The notes beneath the pieces are model-generated. The model saw only the letters and a program-made list of their open reading frames with translations. It made no database searches and was not told the origin of the DNA. A program made the position numbers and the translations under genes. Shown piece after piece: positions 1-7,803 of a stretch of DNA of 64,000 bases (position 1 is the stretch's first letter; each line of letters opens with the position of its first letter). This DNA comes from an uncultured Lachnoclostridium sp. (GTDB lineage: Bacteria > Bacillota > Clostridia > Lachnospirales > Lachnospiraceae): the NCBI GenBank assembly GCA_905212635.1, contig CAJMFH010000004.1, positions 1 to 64,000 of the forward strand, in the 5' to 3' direction.

Positions 1-155
1 GGAAAAATAAGAAGTTACAGTAGTGCTTCGCCGCCAGCCGAGTCAGATGTGCACCTCGGAAAAGGAAAACTCAAGAAGTTACAGTGGTGCTTCGCTGCCA
101 GCCGAGTCAGATGTGCACCCCGGAAAGAGGAAAAACAAGAAATTTCAGTGGTGAG
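1..155. repeat. 64-bp tandem repeat array (left edge of window)
   Basis: Copies of a 64-base unit start at 11, 75 and 139. Each opens with a variant of GAAGTTACAGTGGTGCTTCG and closes with an A/G-rich run. The third copy decays after about 18 bases. Bases 1-10 resemble the end of another copy, so the array probably continues to the left of the window. Short open frames here are by-products of the repeat and I do not call them genes. From about 160 to 385 I see no gene, only A/C-rich sequence. Confidence 0.8.
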
Positions 156-387
156 CTACAAGAAAACGCCCCTTCTATGGAAACACCCCATAACGCCCCA
201 AGCCAAAAACGCGGCGGCAGGACGCCGCCGGCAAAAAAGTTGTTGACTAGCATCAACAAGGCTGGCAGCTGCCGCCACCCAAGCCGGCACCACATCTCAG
301 ATATACACCCAAAAAACAAAAACCCCCAAAAACCACCAAATTCCGCCACTTTTCAGCACTTCTCAAAAGAAAAATAAAAAAATATTA

Positions 388-425
388 CTTTTCCTATTGA
401 CAAAGTAGGAAAAAGGGGTTATAGT
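388..425 (+). promoter_or_regulatory. Promoter of the metY-rrf2-cysK operon with operator-like inverted repeat
   Basis: A good vegetative promoter is visible: TTGACA at 397-402, 17-base spacer, TATAGT at 420-425. The -35 box lies inside an inverted repeat, CTTTTCCTA (388-396) and TAGGAAAAA (406-414). A repressor bound there would block RNA polymerase. The Rrf2-type regulator encoded second in this operon is the natural candidate; that link is inference. Confidence 0.65.
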
Positions 426-491
426 AATGTCATCAACAAAAACAACAAACAAATAATAAAAATAAATCAAGAAGAAAGAGAGGACATTATT

Positions 492-1793
492 ATGGCAGAG
501 ACAAACAAGAGAGAGTACAAATTTGAGACACTTCAGCTTCACGTAGGACAGGAATCACCGGATCCGGTAACGGACGCAAGAGCAGTTCCGATTTATCAGA
601 CATCATCTTATGTATTTCGTAACTGCGAACATGCAGCAGCAAGATTTGGCCTGAGTGATGCAGGAAATATATATGGACGTTTGACAAACCCGACAGAGGA
701 TGTATTTGAACAGCGTATCGCAGCACTGGAAGGCGGTGTGGCAGCCTTGGCAGTCGCTTCCGGAGCAGCAGCCATTTCTTATACGATTCAGAATCTGGCA
801 CACAACGGAGATCACATCGTAGCAGCAAAGAACATTTACGGAGGAACTTACAACCTTCTGGCTCATACCCTTCCGGAATACGGAATTACAGCAACATTCG
901 TTGATCCGGAAAACTTTGATGAGATCCGCGGTGCGATTCAGGAAAATACAAAAGCAGTATTTATCGAGACATTGGGAAATCCAAATTCGGATGTTGTAGA
1001 CATCGAAGCCATTGCAAAGATTGCTCATGAAAATAAAATTCCATTGGTAATTGATAACACATTTGCCACTCCTTATTTGGTTCGTCCAATTGAGTATGGC
1101 GCAGACATCGTAGTACATTCGGCAACCAAATTCATCGGAGGCCACGGTACGACAATCGGTGGTGTAATCGTAGACAGCGGAAAATTTGACTGGGAAGCAA
1201 GTGGTAAGTTTGAATCCCTGACAGCACCAAACCCAAGTTATCATGGAATCAGCTTCACCAAAGCGGTAGGACCGGCAGCATTCGTTACAAAAATTCGTGC
1301 GATCCTTCTTCGTGATACGGGAGCTACGATTTCTCCATTCCACGCATTTATCTTCCTTCAGGGATTGGAAACATTGTCTCTTCGTGTAGAACGACATGTT
1401 GAAAATGCGTTGAAAGTAGTAAATTATTTGCAAAACCATCCATTGGTAGAAAAAGTAAATCATCCATCTGTTTCCAATGATCCGAAACAGCAGGAATTGT
1501 ATAAAAAATACTTCCCAAATGGCGGAGGATCTATCTTCACATTTGAGATTAAGGGAAGTGATGAAGAAGCCAAGAAATTCATCGACCATTTGCAGTTATT
1601 CTCCTTGTTAGCAAACGTGGCAGATGTGAAATCACTGGTAATTCATCCGGCATCTACGACACATTCTCAGTTGAACGAAGAGGAACTGGCAGACCAGGGA
1701 ATCAAGCCAAATACCATTCGTCTTTCCATCGGAACAGAGAACGTAGATGACATTATTTATGACCTTGAAGAAGCATTCAAGGCATTGGCATAA
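492..1793 (+). CDS. metY: O-acetylhomoserine sulfhydrylase (MetY type)
   Basis: PLP-dependent enzyme of the Cys/Met metabolism family (433 aa). It is expected to convert O-acetylhomoserine plus sulfide or a thiol into homocysteine or methionine in the cytosol. The N-terminal YKFETLQLHVGQ stretch and the long form with about 430 residues are typical of MetY rather than of the shorter cystathionine synthases and lyases. The PLP lysine lies in SATKFIGGHG, about K213. A GAGAGG ribosome site sits 8 bases before the ATG. First gene of an operon with an Rrf2 regulator (3-base gap) and cysK. A second paralogue lies at 3986. Confidence 0.93.
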   Translation: MAETNKREYKFETLQLHVGQESPDPVTDARAVPIYQTSSYVFRNCEHAAARFGLSDAGNIYGRLTNPTEDVFEQRIAALEGGVAALAVASGAAAISYTIQNLAHNGDHIVAAKNIYGGTYNLLAHTLPEYGITATFVDPENFDEIRGAIQENTKAVFIETLGNPNSDVVDIEAIAKIAHENKIPLVIDNTFATPYLVRPIEYGADIVVHSATKFIGGHGTTIGGVIVDSGKFDWEASGKFESLTAPNPSYHGISFTKAVGPAAFVTKIRAILLRDTGATISPFHAFIFLQGLETLSLRVERHVENALKVVNYLQNHPLVEKVNHPSVSNDPKQQELYKKYFPNGGGSIFTFEIKGSDEEAKKFIDHLQLFSLLANVADVKSLVIHPASTTHSQLNEEELADQGIKPNTIRLSIGTENVDDIIYDLEEAFKALA

Positions 1794-1796
1794 GAG

Positions 1797-2231
1797 ATGA
1801 AAATCTCGACCAAAGGGAGATATGCTCTCCGGTTCATGCTTGACCTGGCAATGTATGACACAGGAACGCCGGTGAGGATCAAAGATATCTCTGCAAGACA
1901 GGAAATTTCGGTGAAATATTTGGAACAAATCGTATCCATCCTTAATAAGGCAGGCTTTGTGCGGGCCATTCGTGGTCCGCAGGGGGGCTATCAGCTGGTA
2001 AAGCCGCCCGAAGAATATACGGCAGGGATGATCCTTCGTCTGACCGAGGGAAATCTTGCGCCGGTCAGCTGTCTGGAGTTCGAGGAAAATACGTGCGACA
2101 GACAGGACACCTGCGCCACATTGGAACTTTGGAAGCGGCTGAAGACGGCGATTGATGATGTCGTTGACAGTGTGACGCTGGCCCAGCTCGTGGAATGGCA
2201 GCAGGAAAAAAATGACAATTATATTATCTAG
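1797..2231 (+). CDS. Rrf2 family transcriptional regulator (CymR/IscR-like)
   Basis: 144-residue winged-helix regulator. The N-terminus MKISTKGRYALR and the recognition region SVKYLEQIVSILNKAGFV are hallmarks of the Rrf2 family. Lying between metY and cysK, it probably controls cysteine/methionine synthesis, as CymR does in Bacillus (inference from context). Three cysteines, C92, C100 and C106, fall where IscR carries its Fe-S ligands (C92, C98, C104), though the first spacing is longer by two. It may therefore sense an Fe-S cluster or redox state rather than acting only as a CymR-type partner of CysK. It starts 3 bases after metY with only a weak ribosome site, suggesting translational coupling. 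Confidence 0.9.
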   Translation: MKISTKGRYALRFMLDLAMYDTGTPVRIKDISARQEISVKYLEQIVSILNKAGFVRAIRGPQGGYQLVKPPEEYTAGMILRLTEGNLAPVSCLEFEENTCDRQDTCATLELWKRLKTAIDDVVDSVTLAQLVEWQQEKNDNYII

Positions 2232-2249
2232 GAAAGGAAGTAGACCATT

Positions 2250-3182
2250 ATGGGTAAAATTTATAAAAATGCAACAGAATTAATTGGAAAGACACCATTG
2301 GTAGAATTTTCCAATATTGAAAAGAAACTGGGATTGGAAGCAAGAATTTTAGCAAAACTGGAATATTTCAATCCGGCAGGAAGCGTGAAAGACCGTATTG
2401 CACTGGAAATGATTGAAGACGCAGAAAAGAGCGGACGCCTGAAAGAAGGTTCTACGATTATTGAGCCGACATCCGGAAATACGGGAATCGGACTGGCAGC
2501 CATTGCGACAGCGAAAGGATACCGCACCGTGATCGTTATGCCGGAAACTATGAGCGTAGAGCGAAGAAATATCATCAAAGCCTATGGTGCAGAGATCGTG
2601 CTGACAGACGGAAGCAAGGGAATGAGCGGAGCAATTGCAAAGGCAAAAGAATTGCAGGCAGAGACTCCGGACAGCATTATCGCAGGCCAGTTTGAAAACC
2701 CAGCCAATCCGGCAGCGCATAAAAAGACCACCGGTCCGGAGATTTGGGAAGATACGGACGGAGAGGTTGACATCTTTATCGCTGGTGTAGGAACAGGCGG
2801 AACCATCACCGGAGTTGGTGAGTACCTGAAAGACAAGAAAGCATCGGTACAGGCAATTGCCGTAGAGCCGGCATCTTCACCGGTTTTGTCCGAAGGAAAA
2901 TCCGGAGCACATAAGATTCAGGGAATCGGTGCCGGATTCGTGCCGGATGTATTGAATACAAAAATTTATGATGAAATTGTAAAAGTAGAAAATGAAGCAG
3001 CATTTGAGACAGGAAAACTGATTGCGAAAGAAGAAGGAATCCTTGTGGGAATCTCTTCCGGAGCGGCTTTGTGGGCAGGAATCGAAGAAGCAAGGAAACC
3101 GGAAAATAAAGGAAAGACAATTGTCGTTCTCCTTCCGGACAGCGGCGACAGATATTATTCCACTCCTCTCTTTACAGAATAA
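2250..3182 (+). CDS. cysK: Cysteine synthase A (O-acetylserine sulfhydrylase)
   Basis: 310-residue fold-type II PLP enzyme making L-cysteine from O-acetylserine and sulfide. Visible: the PLP lysine in NPAGSVKDR (K47), the substrate loop PTSGNTGIGLA, the phosphate loop GTGGTITG and the C-terminal LLPDSGDRYYSTPLF, all typical of CysK. Length is normal for the family. It is the last gene of the metY-rrf2-cysK operon with a clear GGAAAGGAAG ribosome site. In Bacillus, CysK binds the Rrf2 protein CymR to form the cysteine-responsive repressor, so the gene pair may be functional here too (inference). Confidence 0.95.
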   Translation: MGKIYKNATELIGKTPLVEFSNIEKKLGLEARILAKLEYFNPAGSVKDRIALEMIEDAEKSGRLKEGSTIIEPTSGNTGIGLAAIATAKGYRTVIVMPETMSVERRNIIKAYGAEIVLTDGSKGMSGAIAKAKELQAETPDSIIAGQFENPANPAAHKKTTGPEIWEDTDGEVDIFIAGVGTGGTITGVGEYLKDKKASVQAIAVEPASSPVLSEGKSGAHKIQGIGAGFVPDVLNTKIYDEIVKVENEAAFETGKLIAKEEGILVGISSGAALWAGIEEARKPENKGKTIVVLLPDSGDRYYSTPLFTE

Positions 3183-3201
3183 TTACAATTAAAAACTTTC
3201 A

Positions 3202-3256
3202 TTGACTGTTATGTATAACTAGTTTATAATTAGATTACAGACTCGTTATACATAAC
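3202..3256 (+). promoter_or_regulatory. Promoter of araD-metY2 operon with two mirrored operators
   Basis: TTGACT (3202-3207), 17-base spacer, TATAAT (3225-3230). GTTATGTATAAC lies inside the spacer (3208-3219), and its exact reverse complement GTTATACATAAC lies downstream of the start point (3245-3256), centres 37 bases apart. Each is itself nearly palindromic. This looks like a repressor with two sites; it could also fold as a 12-bp hairpin. The regulator is not identifiable within the window. Confidence 0.6.
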
Positions 3257-3278
3257 ATTTTTTTTGGAGGAAAACAGC

Positions 3279-3974
3279 ATGTTAGAACAATTGAAAAAAG
3301 AAGTTTATGAAGCAAATATGGAGTTGCAGGAAAAAGGACTTGTCATTTATACATGGGGAAATGTAAGTGGTATTGACCGCGAAAATAATCTGGTTGTCAT
3401 TAAACCAAGCGGGGTAGAATATGATGAACTTTCACCGGAAGACATGGTTGTCGTTGATCTTGACCAGAACGTGGTGGAAGGAAGATACCGTCCGTCGTCG
3501 GATACGGCGACGCATATCGAACTTTACAAAGGCTTTGATAATCTTTGCGGCGTGGTACATACACATTCTACATGGGCGGTTACATTTGCTCAGGCAGGTA
3601 TGGCAATCCCGGCACTGGGAACGACACATGCTGATTATTTCTATGGAGAGATTCCATGTACCAGAGATCTGACAGCGGCAGAGATCAACATGGACTATGA
3701 GAAAAATACCGGTGTAGTCATCGTGGAGACGATTGGCGACAGAGACGCTATGGAAGTACCGGGAATCGTAGTGAAAAACCATGGACCATTTGCATGGGGA
3801 ACCTCGCCGGCAAATGCTGTTTACAATGCTGTTGTACTGGATAAAGTGGCAGAGATGGCGCATCATACGATGACACTCAATCCACACGTAAAACCGGCAC
3901 CACAGTACCTGCTTGATAAACATTATTTTAGAAAGCATGGAGAAAATGCGTATTACGGTCAGACGACAGAGTAA
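3279..3974 (+). CDS. araD: L-ribulose-5-phosphate 4-epimerase
   Basis: 231-residue class II aldolase/epimerase. It interconverts L-ribulose 5-phosphate and D-xylulose 5-phosphate, feeding arabinose into the pentose phosphate pathway. Visible: [17 protein letters not shown], metal ligands [23 protein letters not shown], and the AraD-type ending [16 protein letters not shown] chose the ATG at 3279 because GGAGG (3266-3270) precedes it by 8 bases; an upstream TTG overlaps that ribosome site. No araA or araB is adjacent, and the gene is followed 11 bases later by a metY paralogue, an odd pairing. Confidence 0.92.
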   Translation: MLEQLKKEVYEANMELQEKGLVIYTWGNVSGIDRENNLVVIKPSGVEYDELSPEDMVVVDLDQNVVEGRYRPSSDTATHIELYKGFDNLCGVVHTHSTWAVTFAQAGMAIPALGTTHADYFYGEIPCTRDLTAAEINMDYEKNTGVVIVETIGDRDAMEVPGIVVKNHGPFAWGTSPANAVYNAVVLDKVAEMAHHTMTLNPHVKPAPQYLLDKHYFRKHGENAYYGQTTE

Positions 3975-3985
3975 GGAGAAGGAAA

Positions 3986-5257
3986 ATGAAGCAGGAAACA
4001 AAATGTATTCAGGCTGGATATGAGCCTGGAAATGGGGAATCACGTATGATTCCGATTGTTCAGAGTACAACATTCAAATACGATTCCAGTGAAGCGATGG
4101 GACGTTTGTTTGATCTGGAAGAGAGTGGATATTTTTATACACGTCTGCAAAATCCGACCAATGACCATGTGGCAGCCAAAATTTGTGCGCTGGAAGGCGG
4201 TACGGCAGCGATGCTGACTTCTTCCGGTCAGGCGGCTTCCTTTTATTCGGTATTTAACATTTGCAGCGCAGGAGATCATGTAGTATCGTCCTCTACGATA
4301 TATGGTGGAACATACAACTTGTTTGCCGTAACGATGAAACGCATGGGAATTGATTTTACGTTTGTAGATCCGGACTGTTCGGATGAAGAGCTGGAAGCGG
4401 CTTTTCAACCAAATACGAAAGCCGTATTTGGAGAGACGATTGCCAATCCGGCATTGATCGTATTTGACATCGAACGGTTTGCAAATGCGGCACATGCACA
4501 CGGCGTTCCGTTAATCGTTGACAATACCTTTGCGACACCGATCAACTGCCGCCCATTTGAATGGGGCGCAGATATTGTAACGCATTCCACTACCAAGTAT
4601 ATGGATGGACATGATGCAGCTGTCGGTGGATGTATTGTAGATTCCGGTAAATTTGACTGGTTTGCCCATGCAGACAAATTCCCGGGACTGACGACACCGG
4701 ATGAATCCTATCATGGTATCACCTATGCGGAGAAGTTTGGTCTGGAAGGTGCTTTTATCACGAAAGCGACGGCACAGCTCATGAGAGATCTCGGATCCAT
4801 TCAGGCACCGATGAACTCCTTCCTTTTGAATCTGGGGTTGGAATCCCTGCATGTGCGTATGCCGAGACATTGTGAAAATGCACAGAAAGTAGCAGAGTTT
4901 TTGGAAGCCCACGAAAATGTAACGTGGGTAAATTATCCGGGACTGCCGGGCAATAAATATTACGAAAGAGCGAAAAAATACATGCCAAATGGCACGTGTG
5001 GAGTGGTTTCCTTTGGTGTGAAAGGTGGTCGTGCAGCAGCCGAGAAGTTTATGGCAAAATTGAAAATTGCGATGATCGCGACGCATGTGGCAGATGCGCA
5101 TACATGTGTTTTGCATCCGGCATCTTCCACGCACCGCCAGATGAGTGATGAAGAACTGCTGGCAGCAGGGGTTGCGCCGGATTTGGTTCGTTTGTCCGTT
5201 GGAATTGAAAATGTAGAAGATATTATCGCAGATTTGAAACAGGCACTGGAAGAGTAA
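3986..5257 (+). CDS. O-acetylhomoserine sulfhydrylase, second copy
   Basis: 423-residue PLP enzyme of the Cys/Met family, clearly paralogous to the gene at 492 but diverged. The PLP lysine lies in HSTTKYMDGHD (K204). The stretches YTRLQNPTND and VDNTFATPINCRPFEWGAD match the O-acetylhomoserine aminocarboxypropyltransferase group; methionine gamma-lyase is a related alternative that sequence reading cannot exclude. It lies 11 bases after araD with a GGAG site, so both share the promoter at 3202. Substrate may be methanethiol rather than sulfide (speculative). Confidence 0.87.
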   Translation: MKQETKCIQAGYEPGNGESRMIPIVQSTTFKYDSSEAMGRLFDLEESGYFYTRLQNPTNDHVAAKICALEGGTAAMLTSSGQAASFYSVFNICSAGDHVVSSSTIYGGTYNLFAVTMKRMGIDFTFVDPDCSDEELEAAFQPNTKAVFGETIANPALIVFDIERFANAAHAHGVPLIVDNTFATPINCRPFEWGADIVTHSTTKYMDGHDAAVGGCIVDSGKFDWFAHADKFPGLTTPDESYHGITYAEKFGLEGAFITKATAQLMRDLGSIQAPMNSFLLNLGLESLHVRMPRHCENAQKVAEFLEAHENVTWVNYPGLPGNKYYERAKKYMPNGTCGVVSFGVKGGRAAAEKFMAKLKIAMIATHVADAHTCVLHPASSTHRQMSDEELLAAGVAPDLVRLSVGIENVEDIIADLKQALEE

Positions 5258-5283
5258 AGTGGCGTTTCAGAATGGAGGTATGT

Positions 5284-6720
5284 ATGAAAAAAGTATTGTT
5301 TGTAGCATCCGAATGTGTACCATTTATCAAAACGGGAGGATTAGCTGATGTAGTTGGATCGCTTCCAAAGTATTTTGATAAAAATGAATTTGATGTACGT
5401 GTTATGATACCGAAGTATGTTTCGATTCCGGAAGAATACAAAAATCAGATGGAATTTAGCACACATTTTTATTTAGAGCTTGCCTGGAGAAAACAGTATG
5501 TCGGTATTTTTCAGATGCAATACCAAGGGGTTACATTTTATTTTCTTGATAATGAATTCTATTTTAGTGGAAATCGTCCATATGGAGAGATTTATCAGGA
5601 CATTGAGAAATTTGCGTTCTTTAGTAAAGCAGCATTGTCTGCCCTTCCGGTTATCGGTTTTCGCCCGGATATCATCCATTGTCATGACTGGCAGACCGGT
5701 TTAATTCCGGTATATTTGAAAGATTCGTTCCAGCAGGGAGAATTCTTCCGCGGAATCAAATCGATTATGACGATACATAATTTGAAATTCCAGGGAGTCT
5801 GGGATAAGAAAACAGTCATGGATACGACGGGACTGGATGCGTATTATTTTACACCGGATAAATTGGAAGCCTATGGAGATGCCAATTATCTCAAAGGCGG
5901 ACTTGTTTATGCAGACCAGATTACGACAGTAAGTGATACGTATGCAGAAGAGATCAAGACACCATTTTATGGCGAAAAACTGGATGGTCTGATGAATGCC
6001 CGTTCTGCGTGCCTGACAGGAATTGTCAATGGACTTGATTATGATGAGTATAATCCGGCGACGGATCCGATGATCGAGGCACATTATGATGCGAGAACAT
6101 TCCGCAAGGAAAAGATTAAAAATAAACGCGCTTTACAAAAAGAACTGGGGCTTGCACAGGATGACAAGAAATTTATGATCGGTATTGTTTCCCGTCTGAC
6201 AGACCAGAAGGGGTTTGATCTGATCGATTATGTGATTGAGGAAATCTGTGCCGAGGATACACAGCTTGTGGTATTGGGAACCGGAGAAGAAAAATACGAG
6301 CATCTGTTCCGTCATTTTGCATGGAAGTATCCGGAACGGGTTTCGGCAAACATTTTCTATTCCAACGAGCGTTCGCATAAGATTTATGCTTCCTGCGATG
6401 CCTTTTTGATGCCGTCCCTGTTTGAACCATGCGGTTTGAGCCAGCTGATGAGTCTTCGTTATGGTACCGTTCCGATCGTACGTGAGACCGGCGGTTTGAA
6501 AGATACGGTAGAACCATACAATGAATATGAGAGCAAGGGAACCGGTTTCTCATTTGCCAATTACAACGCACATGAGATGCTCAATACGATTCGTTATGCG
6601 AAGCATATTTATTTTGACCGCAAACGTGACTGGAATAAGATCATAGACCGTGGAATGGCGATGGATTTCTCTTGGGCAAATTCCGCGAAGAAATATCAGG
6701 ATCTGTATAATCGTATGTAG
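5284..6720 (+). CDS. glgA: Glycogen (starch) synthase, ADP-glucose type
   Basis: 478-residue GT5 glycosyltransferase that extends alpha-1,4-glucan chains from ADP-glucose in the cytosol. Visible: ADP-glucose loop KTGGLADVVGSLPK near the N-terminus, HCHDWQTGL, and the C-terminal GT-B motif PSLFEPCGLSQLMSLRYGTVPIVRETGGL. An ATG at 5272 overlaps the GGAGG ribosome site, so the ATG at 5284 is preferred. It follows metY2 by 26 bases and may be co-transcribed. The usual neighbours glgC, glgD, glgB and glgP are absent. Confidence 0.93.
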   Translation: MKKVLFVASECVPFIKTGGLADVVGSLPKYFDKNEFDVRVMIPKYVSIPEEYKNQMEFSTHFYLELAWRKQYVGIFQMQYQGVTFYFLDNEFYFSGNRPYGEIYQDIEKFAFFSKAALSALPVIGFRPDIIHCHDWQTGLIPVYLKDSFQQGEFFRGIKSIMTIHNLKFQGVWDKKTVMDTTGLDAYYFTPDKLEAYGDANYLKGGLVYADQITTVSDTYAEEIKTPFYGEKLDGLMNARSACLTGIVNGLDYDEYNPATDPMIEAHYDARTFRKEKIKNKRALQKELGLAQDDKKFMIGIVSRLTDQKGFDLIDYVIEEICAEDTQLVVLGTGEEKYEHLFRHFAWKYPERVSANIFYSNERSHKIYASCDAFLMPSLFEPCGLSQLMSLRYGTVPIVRETGGLKDTVEPYNEYESKGTGFSFANYNAHEMLNTIRYAKHIYFDRKRDWNKIIDRGMAMDFSWANSAKKYQDLYNRM

Positions 6721-6744
6721 AGGATATAGGATACATATAGAAGA

Positions 6745-6874
6745 AGGTAACTATTCAGGACTTCCACTCTAATATAGAGGGGAAGTCCTTTGGAAATCAA
6801 GGTATGAGGGCAATGAATCGTCGTGCTTGCACGTAAGAGACATTGCCCTCATACCTTGGGCTGAATAGTTACCT
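6745..6874. repeat. Nested palindrome (three-way-junction element) between glgA and csoR
   Basis: Outer arms AGGTAACTATTCAG (6745-6758) and CTGAATAGTTACCT (6861-6874) are perfect complements. Inside are two stems: GGACTTCC...GGAAGTCC (6758-6788, about 14 bp with one mismatch, followed by TTT) and a perfect 18-bp stem, CAAGGTATGAGGGCAATG (6798-6815) with 6841-6858. The small inner hairpin alone could terminate glgA. The whole looks like a mobile palindromic intergenic element that may also serve the two convergent genes as terminator. Its ends match two other elements in the window. Confidence 0.75.
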
Positions 6875-6879
6875 GAAAT

Positions 6880-7179
6880 TTATTTTATCATTTTCTGCAA
6901 GATCGACAGAAGTTCTTCGACTTTTTCATCGTCTCCCTGACGGATGCCATCTACCACACAGCTTTCGATGTGTGTGCTGAGCAGCTCCCTGTTAAACGCA
7001 GTCAGTGCCGCAGAAGCCGCGGATGACTGTACCAGAATATCCATACAATACGCATCGTCTTCTAACATTCCGCGCAGCCCGCGAATCTGCCCTTCAATGC
7101 GGTTCAGGCGGTGAATCAGTTTCTTCTTTTCCTCATCCGAACGATATTTTTTATGACAACAGCAATTCTTATCCGACAT
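6880..7179 (-). CDS. csoR: CsoR family copper-sensing repressor
   Basis: 99-residue all-helical repressor. It releases DNA when Cu(I) binds a Cys-His-Cys site. C45, H70 and C74 have exactly the spacing of the CsoR ligands (C36, H61, C65 in the M. tuberculosis protein). RLNRIEGQIRGL is the family signature. An N-terminal CCCH cluster (residues 6-9) is an extra possible metal site. I chose the start at 7179 because GGAGGG lies just upstream; an earlier ATG at 7218 lacks one. It is divergent from the copper chaperone and copA genes, whose promoter carries a CsoR-type operator. Confidence 0.93.
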   Translation of the reverse strand: MSDKNCCCHKKYRSDEEKKKLIHRLNRIEGQIRGLRGMLEDDAYCMDILVQSSAASAALTAFNRELLSTHIESCVVDGIRQGDDEKVEELLSILQKMIK

Positions 7180-7284
7180 AATAACCCTCCAATAAACACG
7201 AACTTGTTGTGGAAACATTTTATCTATAGTATACCCATTATTTTTTTAGAAGTAAAGAGTTATTATTTTTTGGTGTAATGTTAC

Positions 7285-7423
7285 TTTCCCCTATGGGATT
7301 CCTTCCCGCACCGGGATTTTGAACACCGTCAGTTTCCAGAGGACGTATTGTGACCTCGGAAACTGCTACGTGTGTTCACTAAGCGCAAGCGATCCCAAGC
7401 GGAAAGGAATCCCATAGGGGAAA
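7285..7423. repeat. Long nested palindrome in the csoR/copZ divergent region
   Basis: Outer arms of 20 bp pair perfectly: TTTCCCCTATGGGATTCCTT (7285-7304) with its reverse complement at 7404-7423. Further stems lie inside: TGAACAC (7320-7326) with GTGTTCA (7372-7378), and CAGTTTCCAGAGG (7330-7342) with CCTCGGAAACTG (7354-7365). It lies between two genes that diverge, so a terminator role is unlikely. A mobile palindromic element or a structured RNA are the alternatives. Confidence 0.75.
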
Positions 7424-7456
7424 AAACATTTTAGAAAAAAATAATCACTTACCCTC

Positions 7457-7484
7457 TTGACAACATACCCCCAAGGGGTATAGT
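7457..7484 (+). promoter_or_regulatory. Copper-operon promoter with CsoR operator
   Basis: TTGACA (7457-7462), 16-base spacer, TATAGT (7479-7484). The spacer is occupied by ATACCCCCAAGGGGTAT (7465-7481), a GC-centred inverted repeat of the kind bound by CsoR repressors. Placement between -35 and -10 gives direct repression by the csoR product encoded on the other side. Confidence 0.8.
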
Positions 7485-7536
7485 ATAGAAAGCGAAGAAA
7501 TGGAAATACTATTTTAAATGTCAGGAGGAATTGATG

Positions 7537-7791
7537 ATGTATAAAACAATTATGGATGTAGAAGGTATGATGTGTGGCAACTGCGAAAAGCACATGAATG
7601 AAATGATTCAGGAGAAATTTGATGTGAAAGAAGTGACATCTTCTCATAAGAAAGCAGAGACACAGATCATTTCAGAGGAAAAACTTGACGAAGATAAATT
7701 GAAGGCGGAAGTAGCTGAAATCGGCTACAAAGTCATTGAAATTGAAGTGGAACCTTACGAAAAGAAGAAATTTTCCCTGTTCCACAAATAG
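7537..7791 (+). CDS. Small HMA-domain copper chaperone (CopZ-like)
   Basis: 84 residues from the ATG at 7537, which gives the best spacing to AGGAGG at 7523-7528 (the ATG at 7534 is possible). A single heavy-metal-associated domain with the MCGNC metal site (M-x-C-x-x-C pattern in GMMCGNC). It probably carries Cu(I) to the CopA ATPase encoded 12 bases downstream in the same operon. The C-terminal tail EVEPYEKKKFSLFHK is charged. The domain is somewhat atypical (KHMNEMIQEKFDVKEV), so metal preference is inferred from context. Confidence 0.82.
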   Translation: MYKTIMDVEGMMCGNCEKHMNEMIQEKFDVKEVTSSHKKAETQIISEEKLDEDKLKAEVAEIGYKVIEIEVEPYEKKKFSLFHK

Positions 7792-7803
7792 GAGGAAGAG
7801 GCA

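Noticed and set aside
603..1589. 328-codon open frame on the minus strand inside metY
   Set aside because: It is antisense to a clearly conserved enzyme, and its product shows no recognisable family.
3279..5257. DHAP-shunt type methylthioribulose-phosphate aldolase plus methanethiol-using MetY
   Set aside because: The aldolase-like protein carries the specific AraD ending [13 protein letters not shown] and AraD-like motifs throughout, so the plain epimerase call is better supported.
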